DNA of 64,000 nt from NCBI GenBank assembly GCA_025200525.1, contig CM045762.1, positions 129,755,679 through 129,819,678 of the forward strand. The letters run 5' to 3'. Below are positions 47,620 to 61,620 of the stretch, piece by piece. Source of the DNA: Camellia lanceoleosa (taxonomy: Eukaryota > Streptophyta > Magnoliopsida > Ericales > Theaceae). The notes beneath the pieces are model-generated. The model was not told where the DNA came from. It saw only the letters and a list, made by a program, of their open reading frames with translations, and made no database searches. The stretch's first letter is position 1. Each line of letters starts with the position of its first letter. The translations under genes and the position numbers were made by a program.

Positions 47620-49912
47620 TATCACGTCCCAAAAATTAACACAATATAGATTCATCAACTTCAATAGAAAGAAGTCTCAATATTGACATCATCCTCAAAT
47701 CTCTAACATTTGTATTCATTAACCATCAAGAGATTTAGAAAAGATATTCCATATGCAAATATAAATTCAACAGGTCTAAAACAAAAATTTATAGCATGTG
47801 GCACAATAAGTCAAGTACAAATTAATGCCCCAAGTGCTACAAATTCCAAGGCTTAAGCTCGATTACACAAAAATGATTTTTCAAACCCATATATGTAAAG
47901 CCCCTAGCTTGTCAAAATAATTACAAAAAAAAAAAAAAAAAAAAAGAGCCTTGTGCTCTCAAAATATATTCCATGCCTCTAATTTGGCGGGATCACCACA
48001 TCTTTTCTTGTACAAAATCCCATAGAGTGAGCACAAAGTCCAGTAGGAAAATCTTAACAGAGTATATACATTTTATACAATCTCATGAGAAGAATGCATA
48101 TGCCATGCCATGTTCAAAACATATATCTCTATCTTTTGAAACTTTTATGCACTATGAAATCTTGAGAATCTAACAATTCAATAATTTCGAAATATTTCAA
48201 AAGGGGCGTTAAATACGACTTAGGTAATTCCTAGGTTGGTGTCTGCAAGTAGGCATAACAAGCACTACTAATCCCCACTTTATCGGTTGCTAATCGAAAA
48301 ACACATGGTACCTTTTCTATGTGTGTTTTCGATTTTTCATCATGGACACTCAGGCCAACTTAATCAATACCAACTACACCGTCTATCCGAACTTACTAAT
48401 GTATTTACTCCCAAAACAAATCAATATGGTCTTGTTTCACAAAACAATTTCCTTTTTCAAAACAATTCTTTTTCCAATGCAATATTCAAAATCAATTGCA
48501 TCAATGATAAAATAGAATGGCGATGCAAACGTCCAATGCAATAATAAAGTTCCATTTAAATATCTCAACAATGCCAATTCAAAAGGTGATGATAATGAAA
48601 TCAAGTGCCAATGCAACATATTTCTATATCAATGCCTTGAAATTTCTAAATTCATGCACACAATTCTCCATTGTGATAAAATTCCACATCTCTTATCAAT
48701 ATAACATCATAATATATTTTTTCAAGAGACAATTTAACAAAATCATCATTCATGTATTCTCTACATGTTAAACGTCCTTTTCTAAACTCGATTTTCCAAG
48801 ACAAACCAATGATAAGTTTTAAAATCAACTATTCTCACTTCCTTCATGAAATTCCCTCATTTGATACAACTATAGAAATTTCTCCATCATTTTTTCACAT
48901 AACAATTTATCGAGCATCAATTTCATAATATCTCAAAATTTCCCCAAAATTGTCAAATTCTACGGTTTCCACCAAAACAAGATTTTTGTTCCATTTTTTT
49001 TTTTTTGAAAAGATTTTTCTAAAACAACACCCACACCTAGAACATAACTCATAATCTCAAAAGTTTTGGAAAAAAATAGATAAAATCATCTTGTAATATC
49101 ATCTAGGGTTCAACAACCCAAAATCATAACTCAAACATGTAACAATGCCACAAACAAGCATAATCTTGCACAAATTTATATATATATATATATATGTAAC
49201 TCAAAGATTATCCCTACCTTAAGCTTGGGAGATGAAGAGGAAGAAAACCCTAAAAATCAAAGTTAAAGAAAACACGATCCAATTAGTTACAAATGTAGCC
49301 CTTGTCGCCCTCTTCGATTTGCTGTAAAAAGCCCCTCAAACTCTTGAAGATTTGAGCTGAATCTTAGAGAGAAGTTGGATTTGAGTGTGTTTTTAGAGAT
49401 AATGGAGAGAAAAGATGAATATATATAGAGAGAGAGAGAGAGGAGAGAAAAATCTGTGCAAAACACCTTTTGGTATCAATTTTGAGGAAAATAGCATGAA
49501 TTTCGAGACAGACGAGCCGAAATCCTCTTGAGCGGTTTCAATTCTGCACGAGTGGAATTTCCAATCTGCACGAGCGGAAAATTTTGCCTCATAGACGGAT
49601 TGCTCCAGAGAGCTGCCTAGAAAATCCACACAAAATCTGCTCGAGCGGGACCCACAATACGCTCATGCTGTTTTCTGCCCAGAAAAGTCTAAAAATTTTG
49701 GAAAACTCTGTGATGATCTGTTCGAGTAGTTTTCAATCCTGCACGAGCGTTTTTTCCTAGAAATTGAGAATTGATTTTCTATTTCAAAACAAGTTCCAAA
49801 GCCCAAAATTCAAAATTTTTAACCCGAAAAATTTAAGAGAGGTTAAGTAGAAGTAGAAAAGGAATCTTAACGACCCGATACGGTAAACAAAACACCAAAA
49901 TAAATGCATACT
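47620..49912 (-). repeat. Relic LTR (minus-oriented family)
   Basis: Starts TATCACGTCCC (decayed TGTCACGTCCC) and is closely similar to the LTR at 62892 over their shared opening 1.1 kb. It has GA-rich runs near 49425-49444 and diverged CTCGAGCG or CACGAGCG motifs at 49510-49755. It ends against the LTR at 49913, perhaps truncated by that insertion. No open frame of interest. Confidence 0.65.
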
Positions 49913-52160
49913 TGTAATGCCCTTAGAATAAACCCATAAACCATACAATCTTAACATGCTTAGACATAAGAGAATAAAGCATAATTACATTTCATTAGAG
50001 TATTCATTACAAAATGTATTACATGTTGACAACAAAAGTAAATGCTCCACGGGCTTACAACTTTCCAAGCCAACACTTGGTTACAAAAAAAAGAGTACTA
50101 ACTCTACACAAAATAAGCCCTTGGCTTGATATACATGTAATACACAAAAATTAAACAAAAGAGTCTTCAACCCCCACAACCATCCAAGCTATGACATCGG
50201 AGGCGGCATACTACATAAACCTGAAAATGATATTCCATATAGGGTGAGCCAACGCCTAATAGAGATATGCTAAACATAATATGAGCAATAACTAAAACAT
50301 TAGCATTTGATAAATGTTTAATTCACATAAATCAATTCTTAACCCATTTCAATTACATGACAAATGTGTCCATGTTTCATTCCATTTTTCATTTCTTATT
50401 CAATTTCTCAATTTATAATCTTGGCTCAGAACCTGGCCATATACTTTAAATGAGATTACATCTCATATCAATAATTCTTCTATTTCAACAATTCAAATGA
50501 GATAACAACTCATATCAAAACACTTCCATAAGCCTCAATGGATACACATATTTGCTGTATCAATAACGTATAAAACACTTTCATACTTCACTAATGATAC
50601 ACAGATTTGCTATATCAATGATTCAATAGATACACATGTTTGCTGTATCAATGATTCAATAGATACACATGTTTGCTGTATCAATGGAGTCTATCCCCTA
50701 TCTCCCAAATAATATCTGGTTTAGAAGTCCATCCCCTATCTTCCCCTAAACCATGGAGTACATGCACTATCTCCTCTCACACAATACAATGTATATAAAC
50801 ACATATCATATACATAATCAATCAATACATAAATTTGATGTATTATTCCAACCGTCATATTCGATGACATCTCAACTGATTATTTTTAGTTTTCCTAATC
50901 ATCATGCATTGTCTAAAACAATCAAGACTATCCTCCACCGATAGCCCAAGCAATTATTTCTAAACAGAAAATAATTACATCAATAGATAATTTATCAAAA
51001 ATTTTCAAAGATGAGTGATTAATAAATCCAACTCCACTATTCCATCTCATAATAAGCCAATTTCATTATTTCCAACTCAATTTCATATTTCCATAATAAT
51101 TGTCATTAATTACACTAATGACCCAAATATACCCAAACATGGCATTTTTCCATTTTTTCTCAATATTGACCAAAAGGCCCAAATATTACCAATAACATCA
51201 ATAACCTCATTTTTAGACCCAAAACACATAAGTTTGAATCAAAAGAACAAAACTCTACTCTCCAATATAACACATTACAAAACCTAATTTCCCAAACCAA
51301 ACCATTTATACAAAAAGCTCAACATTTAGGTTAAAGATCATAAAGATGAGTAGGAATCCCTACCTCAAATTCGGAGCTTAAAGGGAGAAGATGAAGAATT
51401 TCGAGATGCTCCAAATCCCAAGATTTTCGAATCAAAATGTAACCCACACCAAGATCAACACTTTTTGTAAAGGCTCAAGGGTATGAGATCACTCTAACTA
51501 GATCAAATCCTAGAGAGAATATGAGGTTTTAGAGAGAGGAGCTCTCTAATGGAGGTTTTGAAAAAGTAAGAGAGAGAAAGGAAATCAAAAAGTGATCCAA
51601 AAAGTCAAAACTCAGACTGATATAAAAGTCGCCCCACTCGAGCATAGAAACCCTCGCTCGAGCATCAGACACAGACTCACGCTCGAGTGTGAAAAGTGCC
51701 ATTCGAACGTCGATTGCACACCTGCAGAAGTTTTGCAGACATGGTCCCCGCTCGAGCGTCAAACTCCCCACTCGAGCGGAGGAACAAAATCAAAGGGTCA
51801 CGCTCGAGCGTCAAAACTCCCGCTCGAGCGTACGAAGACCTGTAGAGAAATTACTGGGAGATGGAAATTCATGCTCGAGCGTCAAAACTCCCGTTTGAGC
51901 GTCAAAAGCCCTGCTCGAGCGTGAAGGCCAAATTATGGGTATCAACTTTTGGTTTCAAAGCACAACCAACCTGTTTCAAACCTGCCCAACATAACCCAAG
52001 ACTCAAATATAAAGAGTAAATGATGGAAATGAGAATGAGACAACAACACATCCACGGAACCGAGTCCGGAATACAATAAATAAAGAGGGGGAGAACTGGG
52101 ATCGCTATAATACTACCCCACTACACAATATTATTCAAGCCCAAAACCCGGGACATCACA
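49913..52160 (-). repeat. 3' LTR of the minus-strand chromovirus
   Basis: On the minus strand it begins TGTGATGTCCCGGG at 52160, right after the polypurine tract, and ends GGGCATTACA at 49913 (2,248 bp). It carries the densest CTCGAGCG cluster (51637-51925) beside a tataaaag box at 51621-51628 and GA-rich runs at 51530-51585. A 33-bp tandem duplication lies at about 50614-50680. Confidence 0.82.
51637..51925. repeat. Cluster of CTCGAGCG palindromic motifs
   Basis: About a dozen copies or one-base variants of GCTCGAGCG within 290 bp, including pairs separated by about 20 bases. They lie within the first 525 bases of the LTR on its own strand, upstream of a TA-rich box and a CT-rich stretch. 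The layout suggests promoter-associated binding sites, but this is inference. Confidence 0.75.
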
Positions 52161-52175
52161 ATTTCTCCCACTTAG
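52161..52175 (-). other. Polypurine tract of the minus-strand chromovirus
   Basis: Minus-strand AAGTGGGAGAAAT directly precedes the LTR start TGTGATG. Position and purine content fit the plus-strand primer. Confidence 0.7.
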
Positions 52176-52545
52176 GAAATTTTGCCCCTTGAAATTTGGT
52201 TACATCTCTCACTAACACCTCCAAAGAACAAGAACAAAACTACAAGGCTCCAAGTGGTAACAACCACACAAATGACAAAATGAATCCATAACAGCAACAT
52301 ATCAATAATAGCATGGAGATCTCAATCTCAACAACATCTTACTATCATTATCAAAATCTTTCCATGGAAGAAGGACACAGTCCAACAACCACTAATATAA
52401 TAATCATAAGCATGAGTTCAACAACAATTGTAACAATCCTGCAACAATTCTTATGCTCAAAAAACAACAACAATCATAATAACATGTGGTCTACAATTTC
52501 AACGATTTATTCTCAAACACAAGAGAAATTACAATCTAGAACAGA

Positions 52546-55006
52546 CTAAGCGTTCTTATACAAAACCAGATACTTGGAGCGGACTTCCACCTCTCGTTGA
52601 CAAGTTGCTTCCTCAATCCCATGGTGCCTCCACAACACCTTCACTAATGGTATGGTCTTACCCCTTAACACTTGTTCACGGGCATCTAAAATTTGAACCG
52701 GTCGCTCTTTGTATGAGGCATCCTTATCTACCTCCAAATAAACCAAATCAAGTACATGTGAAGGGTCGAGTTCATACTTCCGAAGCATAGATACAGGGAA
52801 CAAGTTGTGAACCAAAAAAGTTGTGGCGGTAAGGTCAAACGGTATGCCACTTCTCCAATCCTATCTAAAATCTAAAAGGTCCAATAAAATTTGGAGACAA
52901 CTTTCCACTCTTACCAAATCTCATCAAACCCTGTCTCGATGAGATTTTAAGAAACACATGGTCATCAATCTCGAAAAATAAAGGTTGTTTTCTCTTATCG
53001 GCATAATTTTTCTGTCGGCTTTGAGCCATAGCTAACCACTTTCGAATGAGAGAAACTTTGTTGGTCGTTTCTCTAATAATCTCCGAGCCTAACATCGATG
53101 CATCACCCACCTTGGCCCAACAAAGTGGTGTTCTACAAGGCCAGCCATACAAGGTCTCAAACGGTGCTATCTCGATACTAGCTTGATAATTATTGTTATA
53201 GGTGAACTCAATCAACAGTAAGTGCCTCTCCCAAGACCCTTCGAAATCAATGACACAAGCTCTAAGCATGTCCTCCAAAATTTAAATAGTAATAAGCAGT
53301 GCTAAATGTCAACTTAGTTCTCAATGACTCTTGAAGGCTTTGCCATAACTGGGTAGTGAAATGAGGATCTCTATCTGAGACAATGGTCACAAGGACCCCA
53401 TGAAGTCGAACTATCTCTCTAATGTACAATTCTGCCAAATGCTCAATTGAGTCGTTCGTGCGCATCGGAATGAAGTGCGTAGACTTAGTCTACCTATCAA
53501 CAATCGCCCAAATGGCATCATTGCCCCGTTGTATTCTAGGAAGCCCAACTACAAAATCCATGGTAACATGCTCCCATTTCCACTCGGCTATTAATATGGG
53601 TTGTAGCAAACCTGCTGGCTTTTGGTGCTTGGCCTTCACTTATTGACAAGTAAGGCATTTTGAAACAAATATGGCGACGTCTTGCTTCATTCCCCTCTAC
53701 CAATACTGATGACTAAGATCATGGTACATTTTGGTGCCTTCTAGATGTACCGCAAAGTGTGAGTGATGAAATTCTCGGAGTACCTCTTCTCTACAAGATT
53801 CTGACACAAATAAACGGTCTAGATATCTCCACACTCGAATCTGAGTGTATATCTCACACTCAAATCCAAGTGTATGTTCAAACCCTTATCTTTATTCCCG
53901 TTGGAGATCCTATCACGGATTGTATCCACCTCACGGTCACCCTGTGGTGCCTCTATAACTACTAATCAAGGTAAGTTGAGTAATCAAGGTAAACAAGGTA
54001 GCACCCTCACTAGACTCACCTAATTGCAAATCAAACTCATTGATATCACCTAGCATATCTCATTCCCAAATGGCCACACTTTCCAAACTACTCACAGATT
54101 TCCGATTCAAGGCATCGGCCACTACATTGGCCTTCCTCGGATGATAGTGTAACTCAAAGTCATAATCTTCCATAAATTTTATCCATCTCCATTGGTGTAA
54201 ATTCAAATATTTTTGGGAAAACAAATATTTTACACTATTATGGTAAAAAAAAAAAAAAAAAAAAACATCAAACTTCTTACCATACAAATAATGCCTCTAA
54301 ATCTTCAAAGTAAATATCACTGCAGCTAATTCTAAGTCATTAGTGGGGTAGTTCATCTTGTGAGTTTTCAATTGCCGTGAACTATAGGTCATAACCTTTC
54401 CTTTTTGCATCAATACACAACCAAGTCCATCCGAAGACACATCACAATAAACGATATAACCTAAGTCTCTTTCTGGAATTATCAAAACCAGAGCAGTGGT
54501 CAATCTACTCTTTAGTTCTTGGAATGCCTTCTCACAAGTCATGTTCCATACAAATTTGATAACTTTCCTTGTCAACTTGGTCAACGGTGCGGCTAGTCTA
54601 GAGAAGTCCCTTACAAAACGATGATAATACCCGGCTAACCCCATGAAAATCCGGGTTTCAAAAACATTTTTAGGTTGTTCCTAATCTTGCACGACATCTA
54701 TCTTAGAAGAGTCTATAGTTACACCTTCACTTCAATCAACTAAAACTCGTATTTCTCAAATTTAGCATACAGTTAGTGCACCCTAAACAAGTCAAGCACT
54801 ACCCACAAGTGTTTCTCGTGTTCCTTCTCAGAGGTTAAATAAATCAAGATGTTGTCCACAAAGACGACCACAAAGCGGTCTAAGAATTCTCGGATGACTC
54901 GATTCCTCAAGTCCATAAAGGAAGCAAGAACATTGGTTAAATCGAAAGGCATTACTAGAAATTCATAATGGCCATAACACGTGCAAAATGCTGTCTTCTG
55001 GATATC
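52546..55006 (-). pseudogene. pol: Broken pol: RT, RNase H, integrase, chromodomain
   Basis: Continues the RT that starts at 59570 on the far side of the solo LTR. The 55006-54773 part carries the polymerase box, which reads FVDNILIYL instead of FVDD, so one catalytic Asp is lost. RNase H follows (54644-54297, [29 protein letters not shown] present), then 54287-54060 (ADALNRKS). A poly(A) run at about 54245-54265 lies within it. Integrase appears at 53465-53290 (SDRDPHFTTQLWQSL, second Asp), then a deletion and frameshift near 53285 remove the DGQSERT block. Integrase C-terminus and chromodomain-like end (HHGIEEATCQREVEVRSKY) occupy 53278-52546. Clearly inactive. Confidence 0.82.
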
Positions 55007-58000
55007 TGTAGACACCCCATTTTTGACCGACCTTAAGACTCAGACGTCACCGATTGAGCACTCGGTGATGTTGCATATTGTGCTCATTCAGAAGTCTCAG
55101 AGTCGCGGCCGTGAGCCCTGCCTCCGGACTTCCGAACCCTCTTCTGTACCTTGTCTCGGTTTGCGAACCAGACTCGGTTTTCTCTGTTTCTCTTCCTGAA
55201 GGGAGGAAGAGGTCCCATAGACCATCTCTCAGTGGCCGTGGATTACATTTCGTGGCCGTAGGCCATTTTGCTCATTTCGGAGCCCGGTTCCCAGTTTTCG
55301 GAGCCGTCAGACCGTGTGCCTCGGTTCGGGACCGTCTAACCATCTCCGATTCCTCCAGTTTTTGGCATACATCTTATTTACTCCCTTTTGAGGGACACTG
55401 AGGTCTGAGAGACCCACTTCGTGGTCGAATGCCACTTTCGGTGCTTAACAGCCTATTTTTGGGACCCCGAACTGCGTGTTTTGGCCCCCGAGCATTCGTT
55501 TTACATCGGTTTTCGTTCATTTTTTGGAAGGTACCTCTGTTTTATCACCAGGAAGGTCACTGAAGGGTGGGAGGCCAGCAATTGTCTCAGCAACTAGTTA
55601 TATTCCTCCAGCGCCCTCTGTCGCCCGTTTTTCTCACTTCCGAGCCAATGTTGACCACCCTAGGGCCATTTTCTTCAACCCCAAACCACATATTTGTGTT
55701 GTACACACATGGGAGGACCCTAATATGCTATGGCCGGCCACTAATTGTTGTTGAACCTTTTGAACTTCTCCTAAAAATGGCTTGTTCTCTCTCCTGTTTT
55801 ACAGTTTCCAACTTTGAACCACAAGGTTATGTTCAGCACACATGGGAGGACACTAATCTCATATGGTCGGCCACTAATTCAATTGGCCCATTTTGACCCT
55901 TGGCCGGCCGGCCATAGGGGGTGGCCGGCCGGCCACCTGCAGCCCAAAAAGTTGGTCAGCCATGATCCCCATGCTGTGTACTTTACAGCTATATAGCTTT
56001 TTCCCCCAAAAGATATGATTTCGGGGGACTTTTGTAAAAGAGGGAAACTTGATCCCATTTCCCTCCACATTTTCCCTCCCTTTCTCCTCCCTTCTTGCTT
56101 GCATAACAGTAGCTCCAGCTTTGTTATGAGGGTGGCAAAAATTGGTTTGAGCATATAGATACATATCTCTCTCATTTCCTCTCAAAATCTCTAAGTTTTG
56201 CACCATTTCTCCATCACTACCAAGCACCACCACCACCACTCCATTTCCAGCAGCTTGGGGAGCTTTCTAGAAGCTAGGAAGCAACACTTCTCAAGCCAAG
56301 AAGCAACAAAGGGGTAGTCTTCAAGGGTAAGTTGCCATTTCCCCATTTTGTAGCTCAATCTTGCTTCATTTTTCTAGCCTATTTTCTTGTTGTTTTGAGC
56401 TCCGAACCTAACTGAAATGGTCATTTTTTTGAGCCATTCTTCATGTTTGTTTAAGGGCTCAACACTGTTGGGGGCCTCCATGTAGCACTTCCCATTATAC
56501 CCCTCTTTGGCCCCCATTTTTGCATGCTTTGTTGGCCTATCTTGCTTCTGTTTTTAGGCCATCATCAGAACTGAAAATGGCCATATTTTGACCTTCTTGG
56601 CATATCTCATTAAGGGTCTTTGGCTGTTTGGTGAATGCTTTGCATACCTCATTTTATAGCCTCTTGTTGGCCTATTTCTTGCATTGCATTTTGAGCCTGT
56701 TTGCATACTAATTTGAGGCTTATCATCTACTGTAAATGTTCATATTTTTATTCCCTCTTCAGTGTTGTAGAAGGGTATTTTTCCATTTGGGCTTTTCATC
56801 TACCACTTGCTTCATAGCCTCCCTTACGGAGCCATTTTTGTATGCCATCTTAGCCCTACTCGTGATTGCTGTTTGGCCATGTTTTGTACTGTAAAAATGT
56901 GAGTTTTGAGGCTTCCTTGCTTCTTCTTTTTCATGTCATGTATCAATTATGTATATATTGTATAGCTGTAGGCCATTTCGTGCACTTATCTTCGCATTTC
57001 GGGATCATTTCATGCATCGGGTATTATTTCGCCTCATTTCGGGGCTGTTTTGCCCCTCATTTTGCCACTGATTTTTGCATGTTTGCATATCATATTCCAT
57101 GTCTTTGCCATGTCTCATTAGAGTGGCATTTCAGTGCCCGAGGGTTCGTTCTCGGGGGCACGCACTTCGAGGTATCTTGTTTTCATCTGATGGCCTCCTA
57201 TGTGAGTGTAGCTGAGTCTCTCTCATGTCGGTGTAAGCCCATTACTGCATTGCGTATGCCATTTCATCCATAGCATTGTGTATGCCCAGTTGTGTATTAC
57301 TTCGTGTAGCGTGTATGCCATTACATGACATTGTGTATGTTAGGATTGTATCTTAGTCGCATTTCGTGCATGTCATGCATATCGCATTGTGTTCGGGATA
57401 GGAGTTAGCTTGCACGGAAACGAGGCATCGCTTTCGGCGACGGAACGGGTCTTAATTCCCAAGTCACCGACACTCCGGATTATCCATGATGGAGTTAGGT
57501 TTTGTGGTAGCATTCATATGCATTCATCCTATATTGAGTTGCAATTCGGCTCCTCGGCCATCATGCATCGATATGCGTGATTGGTGGCACGAGGATCGAG
57601 ACATGCATATATTTGTGAAATACATTGCTATGCCCTTTTCCTACTCTCTGTTGCAGCAAAATGAAGAATCAGTAACTTTTCTGAGGCTTGGCGCGCTTTT
57701 CAAGAAACATTGCAAAATAGAGGCTAATCGGGGCATCGCCGTGGATTTCCGCGCAAAGCAGCCCAAACATGCATCATTCCATCATCTGGAGCAGAATCAA
57801 GGCAGTCCCTGGCTTGCATGCCAGTTTTATTATTTTCTTAGTTAATTTGTTAATTAATTAGGAATTTGTATATCATTCGGGCTGTACCATTTGGACTGTA
57901 CTATTCTTTTATTCGGGACTATATTATTTATTCGGACCCTCTATGCGAGGGCATAATTGTAATAAGTGTGGGTGAGTGTGATGTATGTCTTCCAACCCTA

Positions 58001-59090
58001 CGTCTTTCTTTCCTTTTATTTACCTGCTTATGATGGTTAGATATAGGGCATATTTCAATTAGTATACAGTATGACAACATGTTTGCATCATTCATCTGTT
58101 TTACACGCACCAGGTTCGGCGCATCATATAAACTGCATTGGTATTTCAATTCCAAATTGAATACGTGTTAGTTGTAGCATTCCATATGCCATATTTAGAA
58201 TAGCCAAGCCTGCTATAGTTTACATCTTTGCATGTGTTGAATTAGGCAATTATGTGTATCTAGGATCATGCATGGATTTCTAATGAGTTTCGGTTTTGGC
58301 TTGGAGTACTCGGTAAGTTTTATGCTTTAGCATCCTTGCATGCGTGTGAGTGACTGCCATGAATAGCATGCTTACCATGAGGCTATGTGCTTACGTGATA
58401 TAAACTACCTTGAATGCCTGTGGGTGGAGGTTAAGTTACTTAGATTGGGACAATTCATCAAATGTTTGTTTTAAGCCCACTAGATAGTGGCAGAATTATG
58501 TTTTTCTAAGCCCACCTGAGGGTGGCAAATTCACGTCTTAGCCTACCTGCGGGTAGCACTATCAAACCATTTTCAAACAAACAAACATGAGATGTTTTGT
58601 TCCAATTCAGGCGACCCAGTCTATACTTGTATGCTGTGCGCATCACATAGTAAATCTAGGCTAATAACCGGGATAAGAACGCACAATGTTTTCAAAATAA
58701 GATATCATGGTTAGTAGAAGCTGGTCTTTGACCGGGTGAGCGGGGGTGCTCACGAAGTGACCTTCTCCAATCGTACCCAAGTTCCCGAGCCGAGGCAACT
58801 TTGGTGATGACGGACACGTGGCCTTTGGCACCAAGTCAGGGTTTCCTAAATTTCCCATTTAAAAAACATTTAGGTGGCGACTCTGTATCTGGCAAAGCAG
58901 TCCATGTTTGGCACTTCTTTCAAAAAAAAATCTATTTTCAAAACGATTTGCCGGATTTGGACTCTTTGGTTCAAGATTAAGAACCGTGACATTTGAGTCC
59001 TTCGAACTGTAGTAGACCCAATATCGAACCAGAACCCGGGGGGGGGGGTTCGCACTCCCTTTCCCTGGGATGCGTTCGGGGACGTCTACA
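55007..59090 (+). repeat. Solo LTR of the giant Tat element's family
   Basis: Begins TGTAGACACCCC and ends GGGGACGTCTACA, the same ends as the giant element's LTRs, in plus orientation. It is flanked by an exact 5-bp duplication, atatc at 55002-55006 and 59091-59095, and has no internal region, so it is a solo LTR left by recombination between two LTRs. At 4,084 bp it is slightly shorter than the paired copies. It contains the GGCCGGCC words (55730-55950), a reduced ~160-bp array (56360-56900) and a G-run at 59039-59048. Confidence 0.92.
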
Positions 59091-59095
59091 ATATC

Positions 59096-59570
59096 CTCCC
59101 TCTGAACTCTCAATTGATGGTACCCCAATCTCAAGTCTATCTTCGAAAAGCACGAGACCCCCTAAGTTGGTCAAATAAATCATTTATTCTGGGTAAAGAA
59201 TACTTGTTCTTAACGGTAACTCAATTCAACTTGCGGTATTCAATACATAACTGCAACGACCCATCCTTCTTCTTCATAAAGAGAGACGGTGCTCCCCAAA
59301 GTGAAGTACTAGGGTGAATGAAGCCCTTGTTTAAAAGTTCTTGGAGTTAAATCTTCAACTCATGCAATTCTGCGGGTGTGAATCTATATAGTGCCATGGA
59401 AATCGGTGTCGTGTCAGGCACCAAGTCAATGGAGAACTCGATCTCCCAGTGGGGTGGCAAACTAGTAAGATCTTTGAAAAAAACATCAGGATATTTACAA
59501 ACTACCCTCGGCAATTCTACGTAGACCCCGTCACTCTCACTATCCAAGAGAGTTACAAGAAGACTACTAA
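59096..59570 (-). pseudogene. pol: RT N-terminal part of the minus-strand chromovirus
   Basis: Encodes the protease-RT junction and RT start: CKYPDVFFKDLTSLPPHWEI, EFSIDLVPDTTPIS, then, after a stop after HELKI, pieces up to LGYHQLRVQREDI, where the solo LTR cuts in. The Asp-Ile codons at the break are the target duplication. RT resumes at 55006. Several stops and frameshifts are present. Confidence 0.8.
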
Positions 59571-59577
59571 GCTCGCC

Positions 59578-61620
59578 CGGAACACCCCAAAATAATTATA
59601 ATAAACCATCTATTACGATAAATAAATAACAATGCAAATCAGAGTATAATATCCTTCCATTACATAATATTCAGTTGTACAAAAGTGTGACACATGTGAA
59701 TATACATTCATAAGTCCTAACCTTGAATCTATAGCATGTATCAACAACATGTATGTGAAATAGAAGTTAAAAAGATAAGAGAATTGCCCTGAAGGCTACA
59801 ACTTTCCAAGACTATACTTGGATACATCAAAATGGATTTAAATTCAATACATATAAAGCCCTAGGCTTGTACAAAATAATGACATGTAAACAAAATGACG
59901 CTTTTGCTCCAATCCTCCCAAGCTACTATCATGGCAAAGACATTTCACCAACACTTGAAAATGTTTTTCCCATATTGTGTGAGCCAGAGCCTAGTAGAAA
60001 TAATCCAACACAATATATTAATCTTAACAAAGATATAAGGGTGAAATGCACATGCAATGCCCATGTCAAAACGTTTTACATTTCTTCCCAAAACCATATC
60101 ATGCTCAATTTATATCTCAATTCTCAAGTCATGTCTTTTACAATGGAAAACAAAAGGGAAATCTCAACCGGTACAACCTTTCATGGACATTTTTTTTCGC
60201 GGGAAACCGTCAAACGACACCCATGTAAATGTAGTCTATACAAGCACTACTATTGCCATTTTACGGATATTTCGTCCTCGGGAACCGACACCCATGTATG
60301 CGCATGTTTTTTGGGACTTTCATCCTGGACACACAAGCCAACTTAATTTGGTGATGCACACCTTTCCCACTTCCACTCCTTTTTTTTTCAAAATCATATA
60401 CATTTGCAATGTATTAAATGAGCAACAATGTTCAATGTACATGGATCAGAGATTAGTTTCAATTCACCTAATCATCATGCAATTTCTACAACAATCATAG
60501 CTATGCTCCACTGATAGCCAAAAACAAATATTTCTAAATAGATATAAAATCTCCAATACAGATAAACTTTCTAAAATTCAAGATGTGAGCGATAATACAT
60601 ATTCAACTCCACCATCCATATCAATATCCATCCAATTTCACATTTTCAATATCAATTCCATTTATTTATACAAAATAATTATTTGAGACATTTAGGGTAA
60701 AACCTATTTTTCTTTCAAAATTCATTCCACGTACCAAATAAATTTTTTTAACACAACTCAACCTCATTTCCAATTCCACAACCATTTTCAATACATCCAA
60801 TTAAAAAACCCATTTTCAAAAATTTTAACACAACTCAACCTCATCTCCAAAATCACAAGATTGTTTTATAAAAACAAATACCTAAGTTAAAAGTCATAAA
60901 AGAGTGTAGAGAATCCATACCTCGAAGCTAGAAGACCAAGGAGAGAATGAAGAAACCTCAAGGAAGCTGAGATCTAACTTTGCTCAGATGAAAATGAAGC
61001 TCTAAGTGAGCTTTGCCTTTTTTTCTCAAAGGGAATAGGGTGAAAAAATCAATGGATCCAAGTGTTTTAGAAGAGAGAAGGTGAGTTTTAGAGATAGAAG
61101 GTCTCAACTTAGGGTTTTTAGAAAGTTTAGAGAGAGAGAGAGAGAGATGAAAAAGTGATGTAAAATGGCCTTTTTACGAATTGATATGAGCTTACGAACT
61201 GATATACGCATAGCTCGCTCGAATGCAAGACTTGTCGTTTGAACGACTAGACACAATAAGTTGTTCCGCTTGAGTGCAAGAAGCGTAGCTCAAGTGCAAA
61301 ATACACACTTTCCATAGCTTTGCAGACAGAGGTCGTCGCTCGAGCGCAAGAACCTTCACTCGAGCGAAGAATACAAACTCCCAGTATTTTTGCAAACCTG
61401 CAAAGGTACTAAAGTTCCATAAGGACCGCTCAAGTGAAGGGACAAAAATCTAGGCAACAAGAGTTTAAAAAACAAGCTACCAACTTGTTTCAAACACAAC
61501 TACCACAATCAAAAGCCCAACTCAAAGAGGAGTAAGTAGAAACAAGACATGAATAACTATAAAAGATAACGAAACTAGGATTCAACACATACAATGGTTC
61601 GGGTTTGAACTAGAAACCCT
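59578..61620 (-). repeat. Relic LTR inserted between protease and RT
   Basis: Opens (cggaacacccc, a decayed TGTAACACCCC) with the same block order as 4502, 42599 and 49913 and includes the CTCGAGCG cluster (61205-61440) and a GA run (61130-61147). It separates protease (61621 and above) from RT (59570 and below) of one element, so it inserted into that element. Possible imperfect duplication cgccc/tgccc; edges are uncertain by a few bases. Confidence 0.6.

Noticed and set aside
54245..54265. Poly(A) tail of a retrocopy
   Set aside because: The A-run lies within continuous RNase H coding similarity on both sides, so it is a local expansion rather than an insertion's tail.
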